A stretch of DNA of 64,000 nucleotides from Pseudomonas cichorii (GTDB taxonomy: Bacteria > Pseudomonadota > Gammaproteobacteria > Pseudomonadales > Pseudomonadaceae), in contig NZ_CP074349.1 of NCBI RefSeq assembly GCF_018343775.1, positions 3,028,001 through 3,092,000 of the forward strand. Reading direction: 5' to 3'. Under the pieces are notes generated by a model. The model was not told where the DNA came from, did not search any database, and worked only from the letters and a program-made list of their open reading frames with translations. A program made the translations under genes and the position numbers. Every line of letters begins with the position of its first letter. Positions within the stretch are counted from its first letter, which is position 1. Of this stretch, positions 36,480 to 48,700 are shown piece by piece.

Positions 36480-38486
36480 TCAATCCCGTGCCAACGCTTC
36501 GATCGGATCAAGCCTTGCCGCATTGCGTGCCGGTACAAAGCCGAACAGCACGCCAATCAGTGTCGAACAGGCGAAGGCGGTGACGATCGAAGCCGGTGAG
36601 AACACCATTTCCCACTGTTTGACGAACAGCGTGAACAGGTAGCCGATCCCGTAAGACAGGGCGATACCGATAACCCCGCCGATCAGGCATACCATCACGG
36701 CCTCCACCAGAAACTGCTGGCGGATATCAGACTGGCGAGCACCGACGGCCATGCGGATACCGATCTCGCGGGTCCGCTCGGTCACCGACACCAGCATGAT
36801 GTTCATCACCCCTATACCACCGACCACCAGGGAAATCACCGCAATCAGCGACAACAGCAAGGTCAGCGAGCGACTGGTTTTCTGCACGGTCTGCATGACG
36901 CTGTCGAGGTTATTGGTGAAGAAGTCCTTGGTGCCATGGCGCTGCAGCATGAGGGCCTTGATCTCTTCCTCCACCTGCTTGCTCGGCATGCCGTCCTTGA
37001 CCCGCACACTGATGCTGTCCAGATGGCGCTGGCCCAGCACGCGACCGGCTGCCGTCTCGTAAGGCATCCAGATATTGAGGGTATTGCCGGCGATGAACAG
37101 GTTCTTGTGATCGCTGGTAACGCCAATCACCGTGCACGGCAGATTGCCGATCAGGATCACCTTCCCCAACGGATTTACACCCGGCCCGAACAGCCGCTGA
37201 GCGGTGTTGTGATCGAGCACCACCACCTGGGCCTGACGCCGTGCATCCTGCTCGTTGAAGGTGATGCCTGCCGCCAACTGGATGTTGCGCACCTGGAAGT
37301 ACCGGTTGCTGACGCCGTTGAGCTGGGCATCGACGTCAATGTTGCGGTAGCGCACCAGCATGCTTCGACCGACCACCGGCGTAGCGCTGTCGATGTAATA
37401 CATCCGATTGAGCGCCGCGACGTCGGACGGTAACAGGGTTTCGATGGACTTGGCCCGGCTGTCACCGAAGTTGCTGCCCGCGTAGATATCGATGGTGTTG
37501 CTGCCGATGGCCTGGATGTCCTTGAGCACGTAGCGCTTGGCACCTTCGCCAATGGCCGAGATGGACACGACCGAAGTGATACCGATGATGATCCCGAGCA
37601 TGGTCAGCAAGGTGCGCATGCGGTGCGAAATCAGGGCGATCCAGGCCATGTTGAAAGCTTCGCGAAACAGACCGAGGCTGACACCCAGGCGCCGGGCCGC
37701 GCCCTCATGCTGCAACTGAGGCTCGGGTTCGGGCGCAGCCTGTGCCTTCTGCACCGTTCGCTGGTCACTGATGATCTCGCCGTCACTGACTTCGATGATG
37801 CGCTCGGCGTGGGCCGCGACCTTGGGGTCGTGGGTGACCAGAATCACTGTATGGCCGAGGCCATGCAGCTCAAGAAGGATGTTCATCACCTCCTTGCCGC
37901 TGGCGGTATCCAGGGCGCCGGTGGGTTCGTCGGCCAGAATTACCTGACCGCCGTTCATCAAGGCGCGGGCAATACTCACCCGTTGCTGCTGCCCACCGGA
38001 CATCTGGCTCGGCCTGTGCGACAGGTGCCCACTGAGCCCCAGGCGCGTCAGCAACTCTGACGCACGCTGATGCCGCTGCGCCTGGGATTTGCCGGCATAC
38101 ACAGCCGGGATCTCGACGTTGCGCACGGCATCCAGGTGCGGCAGCAAGTGATAGCGCTGGAAAATGAAACCGAAATGGTCACGACGCAGCGCCGCCAGTT
38201 CCTCATCATCGAGGTCACGGGTTTCCTGGCCGTTGACCTTGTAGCTGCCGCCGCTGGCATGGTCCAGACACCCAAGGATATTCATCAGCGTCGACTTGCC
38301 CGAGCCCGAGGCACCGATGATCGCCACCAGCTCGCCTGCATGAATCGCCAGATCGATGTGCTTGAGTGCCAGAAACTCGCGGTCTCCGGCCATGAAACTG
38401 CGGCTGACACCTTGCAGGTGCAGGATCGGGCTGCCTGTATCGATCGTCGTCTCGTGGAGAGCTGCAACCTCTACCTTCTGGTTCAT
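36480..38486 (-). CDS. macB: MacB-type ABC exporter, lipopeptide secretion
   Basis: 668 residues: an N-terminal ATPase (Walker A GASGSGKST, signature MSGGQQQR, Walker B VILADEPTGALD, H-loop VTHD) fused to a MacB permease with one membrane span before a large periplasmic domain and three after it (including LLLSLIAVISLVVGGIGVMN). The end, PARNAARLDPIEALARD, is characteristic. It starts 2 nt after the MacA-like gene. With MacA and an outer-membrane channel it should form a tripartite exporter. In Pseudomonas lipopeptide clusters, including the syringafactin locus, such a MacAB pair follows the synthetases and exports the product. Confidence 0.94.
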   Translation of the reverse strand: MNQKVEVAALHETTIDTGSPILHLQGVSRSFMAGDREFLALKHIDLAIHAGELVAIIGASGSGKSTLMNILGCLDHASGGSYKVNGQETRDLDDEELAALRRDHFGFIFQRYHLLPHLDAVRNVEIPAVYAGKSQAQRHQRASELLTRLGLSGHLSHRPSQMSGGQQQRVSIARALMNGGQVILADEPTGALDTASGKEVMNILLELHGLGHTVILVTHDPKVAAHAERIIEVSDGEIISDQRTVQKAQAAPEPEPQLQHEGAARRLGVSLGLFREAFNMAWIALISHRMRTLLTMLGIIIGITSVVSISAIGEGAKRYVLKDIQAIGSNTIDIYAGSNFGDSRAKSIETLLPSDVAALNRMYYIDSATPVVGRSMLVRYRNIDVDAQLNGVSNRYFQVRNIQLAAGITFNEQDARRQAQVVVLDHNTAQRLFGPGVNPLGKVILIGNLPCTVIGVTSDHKNLFIAGNTLNIWMPYETAAGRVLGQRHLDSISVRVKDGMPSKQVEEEIKALMLQRHGTKDFFTNNLDSVMQTVQKTSRSLTLLLSLIAVISLVVGGIGVMNIMLVSVTERTREIGIRMAVGARQSDIRQQFLVEAVMVCLIGGVIGIALSYGIGYLFTLFVKQWEMVFSPASIVTAFACSTLIGVLFGFVPARNAARLDPIEALARD

Positions 38487-38488
38487 GC

Positions 38489-39640
38489 TCAGGACCCCGC
38501 CACGGTCGCTGACGGATCGGCGATGACCACCTGATCACCTTCGGCGAGCCCGTTCTTGATCTCCACCTGAACGTTATTGTTGATCCCGGTCTGAACCTTG
38601 CGCTCCTGGGCGAAACCGCTCTTGTCCAGGACACGAACGGTGTAGACACCTTCTGCATCGCGATTGCCCAGCGCGGCCACCGGCATGCTCAGGGCATTCT
38701 TGGCGGTGTCGAGAACGATACGCACCTGAGCGGTCATGGAGATGCGCAGGCGATGATCGAGGTTCGGCACTTCAAACAACGCGTTATAGAACACTGCCGA
38801 GTTCTGCTTGGATGACGAACCGCTGCCTTCGGTTTCCAGGTAGTCCTGTGGCGCTGGCTCGGTGCCGCGCAGCGTGGCGTAGTAGCGTTTCTCTTCACCC
38901 AGAATCGTGAAGTAGACCTCCTGACCCGTGCTGATATGAATCACGTCCGCCTCGGAAACCTGAGCCTTGATGGTCATGGTGTCCAGGTCCGCCAGCTTGA
39001 GCAGTACCGGCGCAAGTTGCTGGGCGATAACGGTCTGGCCTTCCTGGGTCACGATACCTACCACGTCGCCGTCGATGGGCGCGACGATGCGGGTATAGCC
39101 CAGATTGACCTTGGCCGTGTCGATCTGCACCTGGGCGCTTTTGATCTGCGCATCCAGGGCGCTGACGTTGGCTTGCTGCACTTCATAGTCGGACTCGGCA
39201 TTCTCGAAGTCCTGACGGGAAATAGACTGATCGGTCTGTAATTCCTTGTAGCGATCATAAAGGCGCTTGGCCTGTTTCATCTGGGCTCTGGCCGAGAGCC
39301 GGTCGGCCTGCAGCTTTTCCTCGTCCACTTCGGCCTGACGCAAGGTGTTGCGCAGTACCAGGGGGTCGATTTCAGCCAGCCACTGGCCCTTCTTGACCTT
39401 GTCTCCCAGCTTGACCTTGAGCGACTTCATCTGCCCGGAAACCTGGGCACCGACGTCAACCTGCTTGATGCCTTCCAGCACGCCCGTGGCCAATACGGCG
39501 TTCTCGATGTCGCTTCGCTCGACCCTGGCGGTGATGTAGGTCGGCGGCTTGGCCGGAGCTTCGATGGCATACAACACGGCACCCGCCACCAATACCAGGG
39601 CAGTACCCAATCCAACCTTACGCAATTTCGACTTGTTCAT
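38489..39640 (-). CDS. macA: MacA-type periplasmic adaptor of the lipopeptide exporter
   Basis: 383 residues from ATG 39640 (MNKSKLRKVG). The frame is open to 39676, but the extra 12 residues do not fit the family. An N-terminal membrane anchor (LGTALVLVAGAVLYAI) is followed by a lipoyl/barrel-sandwich half (GQMKSLKVKLGDKVKKGQWL), a long alpha-helical hairpin, the matching half (TRIVAPIDGDVVGIV) and a beta-barrel domain. It is transcribed with macB (2-nt gap) and lies 118 nt downstream of cifB with a hairpin between them. Its job is to couple MacB to an outer-membrane channel; no such channel gene is present in the window. Confidence 0.94.
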   Translation of the reverse strand: MNKSKLRKVGLGTALVLVAGAVLYAIEAPAKPPTYITARVERSDIENAVLATGVLEGIKQVDVGAQVSGQMKSLKVKLGDKVKKGQWLAEIDPLVLRNTLRQAEVDEEKLQADRLSARAQMKQAKRLYDRYKELQTDQSISRQDFENAESDYEVQQANVSALDAQIKSAQVQIDTAKVNLGYTRIVAPIDGDVVGIVTQEGQTVIAQQLAPVLLKLADLDTMTIKAQVSEADVIHISTGQEVYFTILGEEKRYYATLRGTEPAPQDYLETEGSGSSSKQNSAVFYNALFEVPNLDHRLRISMTAQVRIVLDTAKNALSMPVAALGNRDAEGVYTVRVLDKSGFAQERKVQTGINNNVQVEIKNGLAEGDQVVIADPSATVAGS

Positions 39641-39714
39641 AGATGCCCACTGATACTTGAAGATCGCGCCCACCAAACGGGGCGGTAACTGACTTTTCGG
39701 TGTTCTGTGCAGCA

Positions 39715-39744
39715 GAGCTTCCCGCGCTCATCGGCGGGAAGCTC
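39715..39744 (-). other. Hairpin between cifB and macA
   Basis: A perfect 11-bp stem (GAGCTTCCCGC / GCGGGAAGCTC) with an 8-nt loop sits 15 nt after the cifB stop. On the transcribed strand no T-run follows, so it may protect the mRNA 3' end or attenuate macAB rather than fully terminate. Confidence 0.6.
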
Positions 39745-39758
39745 CTTTCTTCATGGCC

Positions 39759-42700
39759 TCATGACAGCGTTTCCTCGACCCCGACTGTCAGCCTGTCGTA
39801 CCACCATGCAGCGAGGCTGTAGACGTCTGGCGCCTTGAGGATGCTGAAGTGGTTGCCCGGGCCATCCCAGATCGCCAGTTGCGGCAACAGATGCTGCCAG
39901 CCGACAGCCATGGCGGCCTGCTCGATCAGGTTGGCTTCGGCATCCAGGCGCGTGTCCGTCACCCGCACCAGACTGGCCGGCCCGGTGTAGCCCTGGCCTG
40001 GCAGGTAAACGGTGCGCAAGGCCGTGGCGAAGGTGCGGAAGATCCCGTGCAGAGCTTGTGGCGCCAGGCGTGGCGGCAACAGGCCGGCACGAACCATAGC
40101 TTCCTGCAGCATCCGCAACTGGGTGGCATCATCGCCGTCGGTGAAGCCTTGCTGGTCAAGGTCCAGACGCTTGCCGCTGGAAATCTGCAGCGCCTCAATC
40201 AGCTCCTTCAACGCCGCTGTGGTGGTGTAAGGCTTGCTGAGCACGCCTTGGCCGCCGGGCGCTTCGCTGTCGATCAGCGTCAGGGAAGCCACTTCCCGGC
40301 CACGTGCCTGAAGCTTCACCGCCATGGCATGAGCCGCCCAGCCACCAAAGGAATGGCCGACCAGATGCAGCGGACCTTGCGGGTAGAAATCCTCGATTTC
40401 CTGCACGTAACGGTCTGCCGCGGCCTCGACCTGGCTATGGGGAACGCTGCGCCCGTCCAGGCCACGTGGTTGCAGGCCGTAGATCGGCCAGTCCGGCCCG
40501 AATGCCTCCACCAAGCCGATAAAGCTGGTGACGCTGTCACCGGCACCCGGTATGCAGAACAGCGGAGTCTTGCCGTTCTTGCCGCTCTGGATCGCCAGCA
40601 AGGCCTGATAGCCAGGCGCTGCCGTAGCCTTGGCAGGTTCCACCGCCAGCACCTGAGCGATGGCTTGACCCAGCACTTGCACATGAGGTGCCTGCATCAT
40701 GGTCTGGTGATCGCCCGGCACATCGATGCTGTGCAGTTGACCCGGTTGCAAGGCCTCGGCCCACCCCAGGGTCGCGCTGGTTCCGGCCGGCGCCATCGGA
40801 CGCTCCTCGGCACGGAACTGGTGCACCGCCAGGCTGATGGGCTCCAGTCGGTAATGGGCCAGGGCATGACCATGGGCCACTTCCCGCTCAAGGAAGTGCT
40901 GCAGTTGCTGATCGCTGGCCTGAGCCAGTTCCGGATGCAGCAGTTGTTCGTCGCGACACAGCAACAGCAGCGCCTCGAAGCCCGGCATGGCCGGCTGCTC
41001 CAGAATGGAAGCCAGACGCGCCAGTGGTGCAACACCCGCTTCGCCCTGAGCCTTCCAGTGCGCGGTGCAGTGCGACAGCAGTTGCCGCTCCAGCAGGTTC
41101 GGCCCTTGCCAGCGCGCCTTGCCCTGATCGGTCAGACGCGGCACGTAGGTGTCGATCAGGCCCAGGAAGTCGACCTTCTCGTCCATGCCCAGCAGTTGCG
41201 TGGCAACTTCATAAGCCAGCACCCCGCCGAACGACCAGCCAGCCAGACGGTACGGGCCCTGTGGCTGCACGTCGCGAATCAGCCCAACCAGACGCGCCGC
41301 CAGGCATTCCATGGTGTGCAGTTGCGGTTGCCCCAGGCCAATGCCCGGCAATCCGTAGATCGGGAAGTCGCCTTCCAGGTGACGGCCCAGCACCGGGAAG
41401 TAGGCATCCAGGCCGGTGAAGTCATGGACCAGGAACAACGGCGACTGTTTGCCGTCCGCACGCACGGTAATAACCTCTTCAGCTTCTGTCGGCCCGGCTG
41501 GACGCTGGTCAAGCAGACCGGCCAGCGCAGCGATACTGGAGTGCTGGAACAGCTCGGCCAGAGTCAGCGGCACACCGGACTTCTGGATCAGGCTGACCAG
41601 ACGGATCGCCGACAGGGAATGACCGCCCAGCTCGAAGAAGCTGTCGTGTCGCCCTACTCGCTCGACTTCCAGCACCTCGGCCCACAGTTCGGCCAGACGT
41701 TCTTCCAGCAGTGTTTCTGGTGCCTGATAGGTGGCAGTCGCCATGGCATCCAGGCTCGGTACCGGCAGCGCACGGCGGTCAACCTTGCCGTTCTGGGTCA
41801 GTGGCAGTGCATCGAGGCCGACATAAGCGGCTGGCACCATGTATTCCGGCAAGCGGCCCAACAGATGGGTGCGCAAGGTGCTGCCGTCGAGTTCAGGGTC
41901 CAGACGGGTGAAGTACGCCACCAGACGCAACGCCCCCTGTTCCAGACGCTGGGTGGTGACCACGACTTCGCCGATGCCTGGGCACAGAGCCAGTTGCTGC
42001 TCGATCTCGCCCAGTTCGATACGCACACCGCGGATCTTCACCTGATCGTCGTTACGGCCCAGGTATTCCAGGGTTCCGTCGACCAGCCAGCGCACCAGGT
42101 CGCCGGTGCGATACATCCGTGCTTGCGGCTGCGCAGTGAACGGATCGTCGAGGAAGCGCTCGGCGGTCAGGTCCGGACGGTTCAGGTAGCCACGAGCAAC
42201 ACCGGCACCGCCGATGTACAACTCGCCCGGCACGCCCAGCGGCACCGGCTGCTGACGTTCGTTCAGCACATAAAGACGGGCATTGGTCACCGGCTTGCCG
42301 ATGTGCAGCACGCCGCCCACTTCCATGGTCCCGGAACTGGCCACGACTGTGGCTTCGGTCGGACCGTAGTTGTTCACTACGGCAAAGCCCGGATCGCGGT
42401 TGAAGTTACGCAGGCGGTCGCCACCGATCAGCAAGGTGCGCAGGGTCGGATGACGCAGCTCGCGGCTGAAAGCGTACTCGGCCACCGGCGTCGGCAGGAA
42501 GGACACTTGCAGCGGCTGAGCCAGCCACCAGTCAAGCAGCGTATCAAGCTGTTCGTTTTCCACCTCGGCTGGTGGAATGTGCAGCACGGCACCGGCACAC
42601 AGAGCTGGCCAGATTTCCCAGGCCGTGGCATCGAAGCCAAAACCCGCCACGCTGGCGGTGTGGCTGCCAGCTTTCAAGTCGAAGGCCTGGCAATGCCAGT

Positions 42701-45700
42701 CCACCAGATTGTTCAGGGTGTGGTGTTCGACCATCACGCCCTTGGGCAGGCCGGTAGAGCCCGAGGTGTAGATCACATAGGCCAGGTTGGCCGAGGTCAG
42801 GCCCGGAACCAGCGGGTTCTCTGGACTGGCCGCCCAGTCCGCACGATCAAGGGCAATCACCGGCACCGGCAGTTCAGGCAGACGCGCCAGCAGGTCGAGC
42901 TGAGTCAGCACTACTACCGGCTCACTGTTCTCCAGCAGGTAGCTGATGCGGTCGTCCGGATGGCCAGGGTCGACCGGCACATAACCCGCGCCCGCCTTGA
43001 GCACAGCCAGCAGGCAGACCAGGGTTTCCAGCCCGCGACGGGCAACCACCGCCACCCGATCATCCGGGCGCACGCCTTGGCCGATCAGGTGATGGGCCAG
43101 CGCATTGGCACGGCGATTCAACTCGCTGTAGCTCAAGTGATGACCGCCCACTTGCGCGGCAATGGCATCAGGCTGCACAACCGCCTGCTGCTCGATGCGC
43201 TGGTGAACGGTCAGTGCCGTTTCATGCTCGGCCAGGTGATCGTTGAAGCCTTCCAGCAATTCGACCCGCTCGGCCACCGGCAGGATGCCCAGCGCCTCGA
43301 CCGGTGTCTGCGGTGCCTGCTCCAGAGCCGCCATCAAACCTTCCACGGCGTTGATCAGGTACGCGCAGATACGCCGTGCATCGATACCCGCCGAGGTCAG
43401 CGCGCTCAGCTCGAAATCCTCGCCAAGATCGTCGACGCTCAAGGTCAGCGGATAGTTGCTGCGCTCTTGCGCCTGCAACAACTCGATCCCCTGCCAGGCC
43501 GTGCTGGCCGCTTCGTCGGCAGCTTGCGGTGCCGCGCTATGGCGATAGTTGAACAGCGCGCTGAACAAAGGCGCACCCGCTGGCAAGGCGCTGCAACGCT
43601 GGGCCAGTGCCAGCGGCGCATGCTCGTGGGCAAACAGCCCGGTCAGGCGGCGATGGGTTTGCAGAACCACGTCGCGCACCGGCTGGTTACCCAGGTCGAT
43701 ACGCAGCGGCAAGGTGTTGATGAACACACCCAGGGTGCGCTCAACCCCTTCACCGCCCTGCAAGCGTCCGAGCAACACGGTGCCGAACACCACTTTTTCA
43801 CGACCGGACAAGTGGCCCAGCACTTGAGCCCAGGCCAGATGCATCAGGCTTGCGGCACTGACGCCCAACTGGCGGGACTGATCGCGGACCCGACGGGACA
43901 AGGCGCCATCCAGACGCTGACGGGCTTCGCCTGGCACATCCGCGCCCGGCAACGTCGCCTGACCGTAAGGCAAGGTTGGTTCGTCCAGGTCACCCAGTTG
44001 CTCGCGGAAGAACGCTTCATGGGCTTCATCGCCAGGCCCCAGCAGAGCCTGAGCGATGTAGTTGCGATACGGCACCGGCTCAGGCAATTGCGCCTCAAGG
44101 CCCAGCAATACGGCTTGCAACTCGTGGCTCAGCAGCTCCAGCGCCATGTGGTCCATGATCAGGTGATGGAACAGCAGCACGGCGACGATGCGCTGGTTGT
44201 CCGGATCATCGGCATGCACCAGACGCAACAGCGGTGCCGCGTCCAGATTCAGCGGCTCGGCGTCGCTCAAGGCGGCCAGCGGCACTTCGACCACCGGCAG
44301 TTCGGCATTGCGCCAGACCACCTGTACCGGCGTTTCCAGACCTTCCCAGCTCAGCGAGGTGCGCAGCACATCGTTACGGGCGATGACGCGCTGCAAGGCA
44401 GAGCAGAAAGCGTCCAGACGTTCGCGATTGGCAAAGGCAAAGCGCGCCTGCAAGCGGTAAGGATCGTCCTCAACCGACGTCAGGTAATGGTAGAAAATAC
44501 CGGCCTGCAACGGCCCCAGCGGGTAAATGTCCTGCACGTTCGCAGCACCGCCAGGAATGCTGGCGACGATACGGTCGATGGCAGGCTGATCCAGCGTCAC
44601 CAGCGGCAACAGATCCGGCGTAATGCGTGAGCAATCCGCCGTGATCAGGTTGGCCGGCACTTGCACGCCATGGCTGCTGCCGATGCCGCTGGCCAGAGCG
44701 GCCAGGGTTGGCTGGGCAAACAGCACGCGGATATCGGCTTCCAGCCCGAGACGACGAATGCGCGCCACCAGCGTAACCGCCAGCAACGAATGACCGCCCA
44801 GTTCAAAGAAGTTGTCGTGACGCCCTACTCGCTCGACTTGCAGCAACTCGCTCCAGATTTCGGCCAGATCGGTTTCCAGCTGACCTTGCGGTGCCTCGTA
44901 GTCACGACCCGGCAATGCATCACGATCCGGAGCAGGCAAGGCGCGACGATCGACTTTGCCGTTGGCCGTCAGAGGCCAGGCGGCCAGGCGCACAAAGGCG
45001 CTGGGCACCATATAGCCAGGCAAGACAGTCAACAGTTCGGCACGCAATTCGGTGACAGAAGTCGGCGTTGTATTGGCCTGCTGGATGAAATAGGCCACCA
45101 GTCGCGTCTGGCCCGGTTCGTCTTCGCGAGCCAGTACCAACGCCTCTTCGATACCCGGCAACTGACCCAACTGGCTTTCGATTTCACCCAGTTCGATACG
45201 TACGCCACGGATCTTCACCTGATCGTCATTACGACCCAGGTACTCCAGCGTGCCATCGGCATTCCAGCGCGCCAGGTCACCCGTGCGGTACATACGCGCA
45301 CCCGGCTGCTCGCTGAATGGATCGTCGAGGAAACGCTCGGCGGTCATTTCAGGACGGTTGAGGTAGCCACGGGCTACGCCATCGCCTGCCACATACAGTT
45401 CACCCGCCACGCCAAACGGCACCAGTTGCTGATGTTCGTCCAGCAGGTAAACCTGGGTGTTGGCAATTGGCTTGCCGATATCCAGGCTGCCATCGGGAAA
45501 CAGCTGACCCGAGGTGGCCACAACGGTGGCTTCAGTCGGGCCGTAGTTGTTGATCACGGCAAAGCCCGGATCACGGTGGAACTGACGCAGGCGGTCGCCA
45601 CCGATCAGCAAGGTGCGCAGCGTCGGGTGACGCAAATCGCGGCTGAAGGCGTATTCGGCAACAGGGGTCGACAGGAAGGACACCTGCAGCGGCTGCGCCA

Positions 45701-48700
45701 GCCACCAGTCCAGCAGCGAATCCAGCTGTTCATTGCTGACATCCGCAGGCGGCACATGCAAGGTCGCACCGGCACACAGCGCCGGCCAGACTTCCCAGGC
45801 CATGGCATCGAAGCCAAAACCGGCAACACTGGCGGTATGGCTGCCTGCGTGCAGATCAAAGGCTTCGCAATGCCAGTGAACCAGATTGCTCAGGGTGCGG
45901 TGCTCGACCATCACGCCTTTTGGCTGGCCGGTGGAACCGGAGGTGTAGATCACGTAGGCCAGATTGGCGGCGCTCAGACCGTGTACCAGTGGATTGTCCT
46001 GATGATCGGACCAATCCTGACGATCCAAGGCAATCACCGGCACCGACAATGGCGGCAGACCGGCCAGCAACGCTTGCTGAGTCAATACGGCCACCGGTGC
46101 GCTATCGCTCAACAGATAAGCGATACGCTCATCCGGATGAGCCGGGTCCACCGGCACATAACCCGCGCCCGCCTTGAGCACGGCCAGCAAACCGACCAGT
46201 GTTTCCAGACCACGACGAGCGACCACGGCCACACGATCATCCGGGCGCACGCCCAGGCTGATCAGGTGATGGGCCAAGGCATTGGCCTTGCTATTCAGTT
46301 CGCTGTAGCTCAGGTGCTGATCGCCCACTTGCGAGGCGATGGCATCAGGTCGTTGAACAGCCTGCGCCTCGATCAAACCATGGATGGTTTGACCTTGCGG
46401 GATTTCCAGACCTGTAGCGTTGAGTGCCTCCAGCAGGTACTGACGCTCTTGCTCGCCCACCAGCGTGACTTGATCCAGCACCGTCTGTTCGTTGGCCACC
46501 AGGGCTTGCAACAGTTGCTCGAAGTAATGAACGTAACGACCCACGGTGGCTTCGTCGAACAACGCCAGCGCGTAGTCCAGCGTACCGACCAGTGTTTCGC
46601 CCTGCTCGCCCAGGTTCAGCGACAGGTCGAACTTGGACACCTGACTGGCCTGCTCGACCGGCGAGACGATCAGCCCGTCCATTGCCGGAACCGAACCTTC
46701 GCCTGCCAGCCAGTTCAAGGTGGTCTGGAACAGTGGCGCGTGAGCCAGGCTGCGTTCCGGCCGTACGATCTCCACCACCTGCTCGAATGGCAGGTCCTGA
46801 TGGTCCTGGGCTTCCAGAACACGTTTCTTGACCTGTGCCAGCAAGGATTTTCCGGTTGGAGCGCCCGAGGTATCGATGCGCACGGCCAGGGTGTTGACGA
46901 ACAGGCCGACCAGCCCTTCCAGTTCGGTGCGACCACGGCCTGCCATCGGGCTGCCGATCACCACATCGTTCTGTCCGGACAGGCGCGCCAGCAGCGTCGC
47001 CCAGGCCGTCATCAGCGTCATGTACAGTGTCACGCCCTGACGTTGGGCCAAGGCCCGCAGACCGCTGCTCAGATTTGCATTCAGGTGTACCGCCAGGCTA
47101 CCGCCCGCGAAGTCCTGCTGAGCCGGACGTGGCCGGTCGGTGGGCAGCATCAGCAGCGTCGGTGCGCCGCCCAGTGCTTCACGCCAGTAGGTGGACTGCT
47201 GTTGCAGACGCTCGCCCGTCAGCCATTGACGCTGCCAGACGGCATAGTCGGCGTACTGGATCGCCAGTGCCGGCAAAGGATCAGCCTCACCCACACGCAA
47301 GGCCGGGTACAGAGCCAGCAGTTCGCGGGTCAGCACGCCCATGGACCAACCGTCCGCGACGATATGATGCACAGTCAGCAGCAACACGTGATTATCGTCG
47401 GCCACTTGCAGCAGGCGGCCACGAATCACCGGCCCGTGGGTCAAGTCGAAAGGTGCCGCAGCTTCTGTGCGAACCCGTTCAGCCAGGGCTTCAGGGTTAT
47501 GGCGCAGGTCTTCCACCGGCAGCACGACTTCATCGGACACCGGCGCAAACAGCACTTCTGCACCGTCTTCAAGGGCGACAAAGCGGCTGCGCAGGGTTTC
47601 GTGACGCTCGATGATACGAGCCAGGGCACGGGACAGCGCAGGCACATCAAGTGCGCCCTGCAGGCTCAAGGCCATCGGGATGTTGTACGCCTCGTTGCCA
47701 CCTTCCATCTGCGCCAGGAACCACAGGCGCTGCTGGGCGAAGGACAACGGCAACGACTGGTCGCGAGAGGCCGGCAGAATCTGCGCCTGTTCGGTACGTT
47801 CGATACCGGAAACGGCGGCAGCCACAGCGGCCAGTTCGCCCAGGGCAAAGAGTTCACCCAGCGGCAACTCGACACCCAGTTGCTGGCGAACCTGAGAAAC
47901 CATGCGCATGGCCAGCAGGGAATGCCCGCCCAGATCGAAGAAGTGATCGTGGCGACCCACCTGCTCGACCTGCAGCACTTCGGCCCAGATCTGTGCCAGA
48001 GCGATTTCGACCTCGCCTTGTGGCGCTTCATAGGTCATGCCGAACAGCGCCGAGCGATCCGGCTTAGGCAAGGCACGGCTGTCGAGCTTGCCGTTGGCGG
48101 TCAGAGGCAGGGTTTCCAGCTCGACGAACGCCGCTGGCACCATGTATTCCGGCAGGTTGGCCTGCAAGGCCGTACGCATCTGCTCGGACGTGAGGGCTTC
48201 GGCGTCCTGATGCTGGGTGAAGTAGGCCACCAGGCGCACGCGCCCCGGCTCGTCTTCCCGGGCCAGCACCACGGCATCGCGGACACTCGGCAGCTCGTGG
48301 AGACGGCTGACGATTTCGCCCAGTTCGATGCGGAAACCGCGGATCTTGACCTGATCGTCGTTACGGCCCAGGCATTCCAGCTGGCCATCTTCCAGCCAGC
48401 GACCCAGGTCGCCGGTTCGGTACATCGTGGCACCTGGCTCATCGCTGAACGGGTCGGTGAGGAATTTCTCGGCAGTCAGGTCCGGACGGTTCAGATAACC
48501 CTGCGCCACGCCATCGCCGCCAATGTACAGCTCGCCGATAACACCCTGCGGCACCAGACGCTGATGGGCATCCAGCACATAGATGCTGGTATTGCCGATA
48601 GGTCGGCCAATCGATACCGACTCGGCACCTTCAGCCACTTCACGCACTTCGTTGGTGGTGGCAAAGGTGGTGGTTTCGGTCGGGCCATAGCCGTTTACAA

